From: Pseudonocardia endophytica
Lineage (GTDB): Bacteria; Actinomycetota; Actinomycetes; Mycobacteriales; Pseudonocardiaceae
Direction of reading: 5' to 3'
DNA length: 64,000 bases
Assembly (NCBI RefSeq): GCF_004339565.1
Contig: NZ_SMFZ01000001.1
Coordinates: 62,001 to 126,000, forward strand
In this document: positions 62,125 through 64,000 of the stretch, one piece after another
Layout of the letters: the number at the start of each line of letters is the position of its first letter
How positions within the stretch are numbered: the first letter of the stretch is position 1
The notes under the pieces: model-generated
The model's input: only the letters and a program-made list of their open reading frames with translations
Database searches by the model: none
Told to the model about the DNA's origin: nothing
Program-made: the position numbers and the translations under genes

Positions 62125-62576
62125 GCCGGGTGCGTGGGATCGACCCACGGCGTGTGCGCCGGCTCGGCCACGGCGTCGATCTCCAGGTTCACGACGATCG
62201 GCTCCTGGCCGCTGCGGGTGAGCACGCACTCGAGCGGCTCGTCGTCGAGCGCGTTGATCTCCTGGTGCGGCACGAACGGCGGCACGAAGATGAACCCACC
62301 GGGACCGGCCTCGGCCGTGAACTCCAGGTTCTCGCCCCAGCGCATCCTGGCCCGGCCGCGGACCACGTAGATCACGCTCTCGAGCTCGCCGTGGTGGTGG
62401 GCTCCGGTCTTCGCTCCCGGGTGGATCGTGACCGTGCCGGCCCAGAGCTTCTCGGAGCCGGCGCGGGCGCCGTTCACCGCGGCCGCCCGGTTCATGCCGG
62501 GCGTCTGCGGGGTGTTCGTGTCCAGCGCGTCGCCGGGAATGACGCGGACGCCGTCGTGCCGCCAGTCGGTACTCAC
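62121..62576 (-). CDS. cupin-domain protein
   Basis: The 151-residue protein has a single cupin barrel: GTVTIHPGAKTGAHHHGELE (three histidines and Glu, metal set) and GGFIFVPPFVPHQEINAL (fourth His). The pattern is common in dioxygenase/isomerase-like cupins; the function is unknown. GTG start at 62576. Confidence 0.83.
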   Translation of the reverse strand: MSTDWRHDGVRVIPGDALDTNTPQTPGMNRAAAVNGARAGSEKLWAGTVTIHPGAKTGAHHHGELESVIYVVRGRARMRWGENLEFTAEAGPGGFIFVPPFVPHQEINALDDEPLECVLTRSGQEPIVVNLEIDAVAEPAHTPWVDPTHPA

Positions 62577-62585
62577 GCCTGCACG

Positions 62586-63149
62586 CTATCCGCGGTCCGC
62601 CCGGAACCGGAACGAGCGCTGCCCGACCTCCGTGTCCGGCGCGTCGAGGCCTGCGGTCCGGAGCCGCTCCGGCAGACCACCGGGGTCCACGCCGGTCATC
62701 GTGTCGCCGATGTGGATGATCCGGAACCGGAGGGTCACCAGGCTGTCGATGCCGGCGAACGTCCCGCCCGGTCGCAGCACCCGGGCGGCCTCGGCGAACA
62801 GCTTGTCCTGCAACGCGGGCGTCGGGACGTGGTGCAGCATCGTGAAGCAGACGACGGCGTCGAACGACCCGTCGGCGAACGGGAGCCGGGCGCCGTCGCC
62901 GTGCCGGACGTCCACGTCGGAGAACTCCCGGGCCAGGTCGGCGGCCATCGTGCCGTCCACCTCGACGGCGGTGAGCGACCCGGAGCGCGGGGCGAGCCAC
63001 CGCGTCGTGACGCCGTAGCCGGGGCCGATCTCCAGCACGTCGCCGCCGAGATCGACGTCGTTCGTCGCCCACGGGAGCACGGAGCCGTGCATCCGCGCGG
63101 ACCAGTCGTCCGACCGGCAGATCCGCCGGTGGATCACGTTCATCGCCAT
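62586..63149 (-). CDS. class I SAM-dependent methyltransferase
   Basis: The 187-residue protein has motif I VLEIGPGYGVTTRWLA, LTAVEVDGTMAADLAR, HGDGARLPFADGSFDAVVCF and a post-motif LRPGGTFAGID. The short start MAMNVIHRRICRSDDW is typical of UbiE-like small proteins. ATG 63149 is chosen; GTG at 63158 and ATG at 63143 are possible. It lies nine bases from the cupin gene and is divergent from AraC. Confidence 0.86.
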   Translation of the reverse strand: MAMNVIHRRICRSDDWSARMHGSVLPWATNDVDLGGDVLEIGPGYGVTTRWLAPRSGSLTAVEVDGTMAADLAREFSDVDVRHGDGARLPFADGSFDAVVCFTMLHHVPTPALQDKLFAEAARVLRPGGTFAGIDSLVTLRFRIIHIGDTMTGVDPGGLPERLRTAGLDAPDTEVGQRSFRFRADRG

Positions 63150-63205
63150 GACCAGCACGCTAGAGACCCGGAGACGGTGACCGGTAGCCGCTAGACTGCC
63201 GCATC

Positions 63206-63988
63206 GTGTCGCGTTCCGGTCATCCCGTCGGACTGACCGAGCGCGCCGACGGCGTCGCGCTCGTCGGGATGTTCCCGCTGGCCCGCGGGCACACGCTCCC
63301 GGAGCACCGCCACCCCACGCACCAGCTGGCGTGGGCGGCGACCGGCGTGCTGCGCGTCGAGATCCCGGACGAGCACGTCACCTGGGTACTCACGCCGACG
63401 CGGGCGCTGTGGATCCCGGCCGAGGTCGCGCACCGGACCGGCGCGACCGAGACCGCAGCCATGCGTGGCGTGTACCTGCGTCCGGCCCGCTGCCCGGTCG
63501 CGTGGAGCGAACCGACGGTGATCGGTGTCGCCCCGCTGCTCGCCGCGTTGATCGACCACCTCGCCCGCTCGGACCTCTCCCCGGACGCCAGGACCCGGGC
63601 CGAGGCCGTCCTGTTCGACGAGCTCAGCCCGGCGGCCCCACCCGGCGCGGGACCGGTGCGCCTGGCCTGGCCGCGCGACCGGCGGGCCCGGACCGTCGCG
63701 GACGCGCTGGCCGCCGACCCGGCCGACGACCGCGACCTCGCCGCGTGGAGCCGGATCACCGGCGCGTCGGAGCGCACGCTGGCCCGTCTGTTCACGGCCG
63801 AGACCGGCCTCGGCCCCGGCCGGTGGCGGGCCGTCGTACGGGTGCGCGCGGCGCTGGAGCTGCTGGCCGCGGGCGAGCCGGTCGGCACCGTCGCGCACCG
63901 GGTGGGATACCGGACCCCGAGCGCGTTCGTCGCCGCGTTCCGCCGTGAGGTCGGCTGCACCCCGGGCCAGGCCTTCGCCGCACCGTGA
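63206..63988 (+). CDS. AraC-family regulator with N-terminal cupin
   Basis: The 260-residue protein has a cupin sensor (LPEHRHPTHQLAWAATGVLR, ALWIPAEVAHRTG) and a C-terminal double helix-turn-helix (LAAWSRITGASERTLARLFT, VGTVAHRVGYRTPSAFVAAF, REVGCTPGQ). This is the NimR/YdeO-like group. It is divergent from the methyltransferase, its probable target. GTG start at 63206; the gene ends 12 bases before the window edge. Confidence 0.88.
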   Translation: MSRSGHPVGLTERADGVALVGMFPLARGHTLPEHRHPTHQLAWAATGVLRVEIPDEHVTWVLTPTRALWIPAEVAHRTGATETAAMRGVYLRPARCPVAWSEPTVIGVAPLLAALIDHLARSDLSPDARTRAEAVLFDELSPAAPPGAGPVRLAWPRDRRARTVADALAADPADDRDLAAWSRITGASERTLARLFTAETGLGPGRWRAVVRVRAALELLAAGEPVGTVAHRVGYRTPSAFVAAFRREVGCTPGQAFAAP

Positions 63989-64000
63989 CGGTCGAGATCG

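Overview
The window is about 64 kb of very GC-rich DNA with dense, short-spaced genes, many GTG starts and frequent ATGA/GTGA stop-start overlaps, which points to an actinobacterium. Gene content (DUF3097, an actinobacterial [2Fe-2S] ferrochelatase, an InhA/FabG pair, a BTAD regulator, and an acn-ripA-moxR-DUF58-VWA-fabG-inhA-hemH order like that of Mycobacterium tuberculosis) suggests a Pseudonocardiaceae-type organism. The species assignment is inference. I saw no rRNA, tRNA or CRISPR array.

Layout. 1-2.4 kb: a cut-off FUSC-type membrane protein, a secreted SGNH hydrolase and a short Wzx-like membrane protein. 2.4-5.0 kb: polyamine synthesis, with an ornithine decarboxylase-type enzyme followed by a fused AdoMet decarboxylase/spermidine synthase-like protein. 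5.0-10.7 kb: a MetE-like methyltransferase, a PPOX flavoprotein, a coupled pair of acyl-CoA dehydrogenase subunits and a succinate-semialdehyde-type dehydrogenase. 10.7-17.3 kb: a surface-polysaccharide locus with two GT2 glycosyltransferases, a flippase, a large multi-spanning membrane protein, small membrane proteins and a 26-codon micro-ORF coupled on both sides. 17.4-20.0 kb: a CbiMNQO-type metal ECF importer. 20-23.8 kb: an SPFH/NfeD pair, DUF3097 and an unknown protein. 23.8-31.5 kb: divergent LysR/FAD oxidoreductase, a potassium channel with an unusual filter, a cysteine-headed coiled-coil protein, an ArsR-SRPBCC operon with a partly duplicated leader ORF, and a MarR-MFS operon. 31.5-35.2 kb: a methyltransferase, a lone tyrosine recombinase, and a GH16 lipoprotein coupled to an AraC regulator.

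35.3-48.7 kb is the conserved actinobacterial core block: ferrochelatase, inhA, fabG, VWA protein, DUF58, MoxR, RipA-like peptidase, aconitase. It is interrupted by three accessory inserts: hxlR plus tautomerase, epoxide hydrolase plus an internally deleted SDR, and TauE. 48.7-55 kb is a probable aromatic-compound unit: Rieske oxygenase, VOC dioxygenase-like protein and solute-binding lipoprotein, divergent from LysR and a MatC/SLC13-type carrier. 55-61.4 kb holds TetR with a small membrane protein, a DrrAB-type exporter and a 1019-residue BTAD/NB-ARC regulator. 61.7-64 kb holds a VOC protein, a cupin, a methyltransferase and an AraC regulator.

The most unusual non-coding signal is a set of intergenic palindromes. 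Four 62-64-nt elements begin TGATCG and end GATCA. A different dyad occurs twice between convergent genes, with a compensatory base-pair swap. Several other convergent junctions carry long GC hairpins. Two double-coupled micro-ORFs, the SpeD-SpeE fusion, the TVRYGD channel filter and the catalytically headless SDR are the main protein-level oddities.
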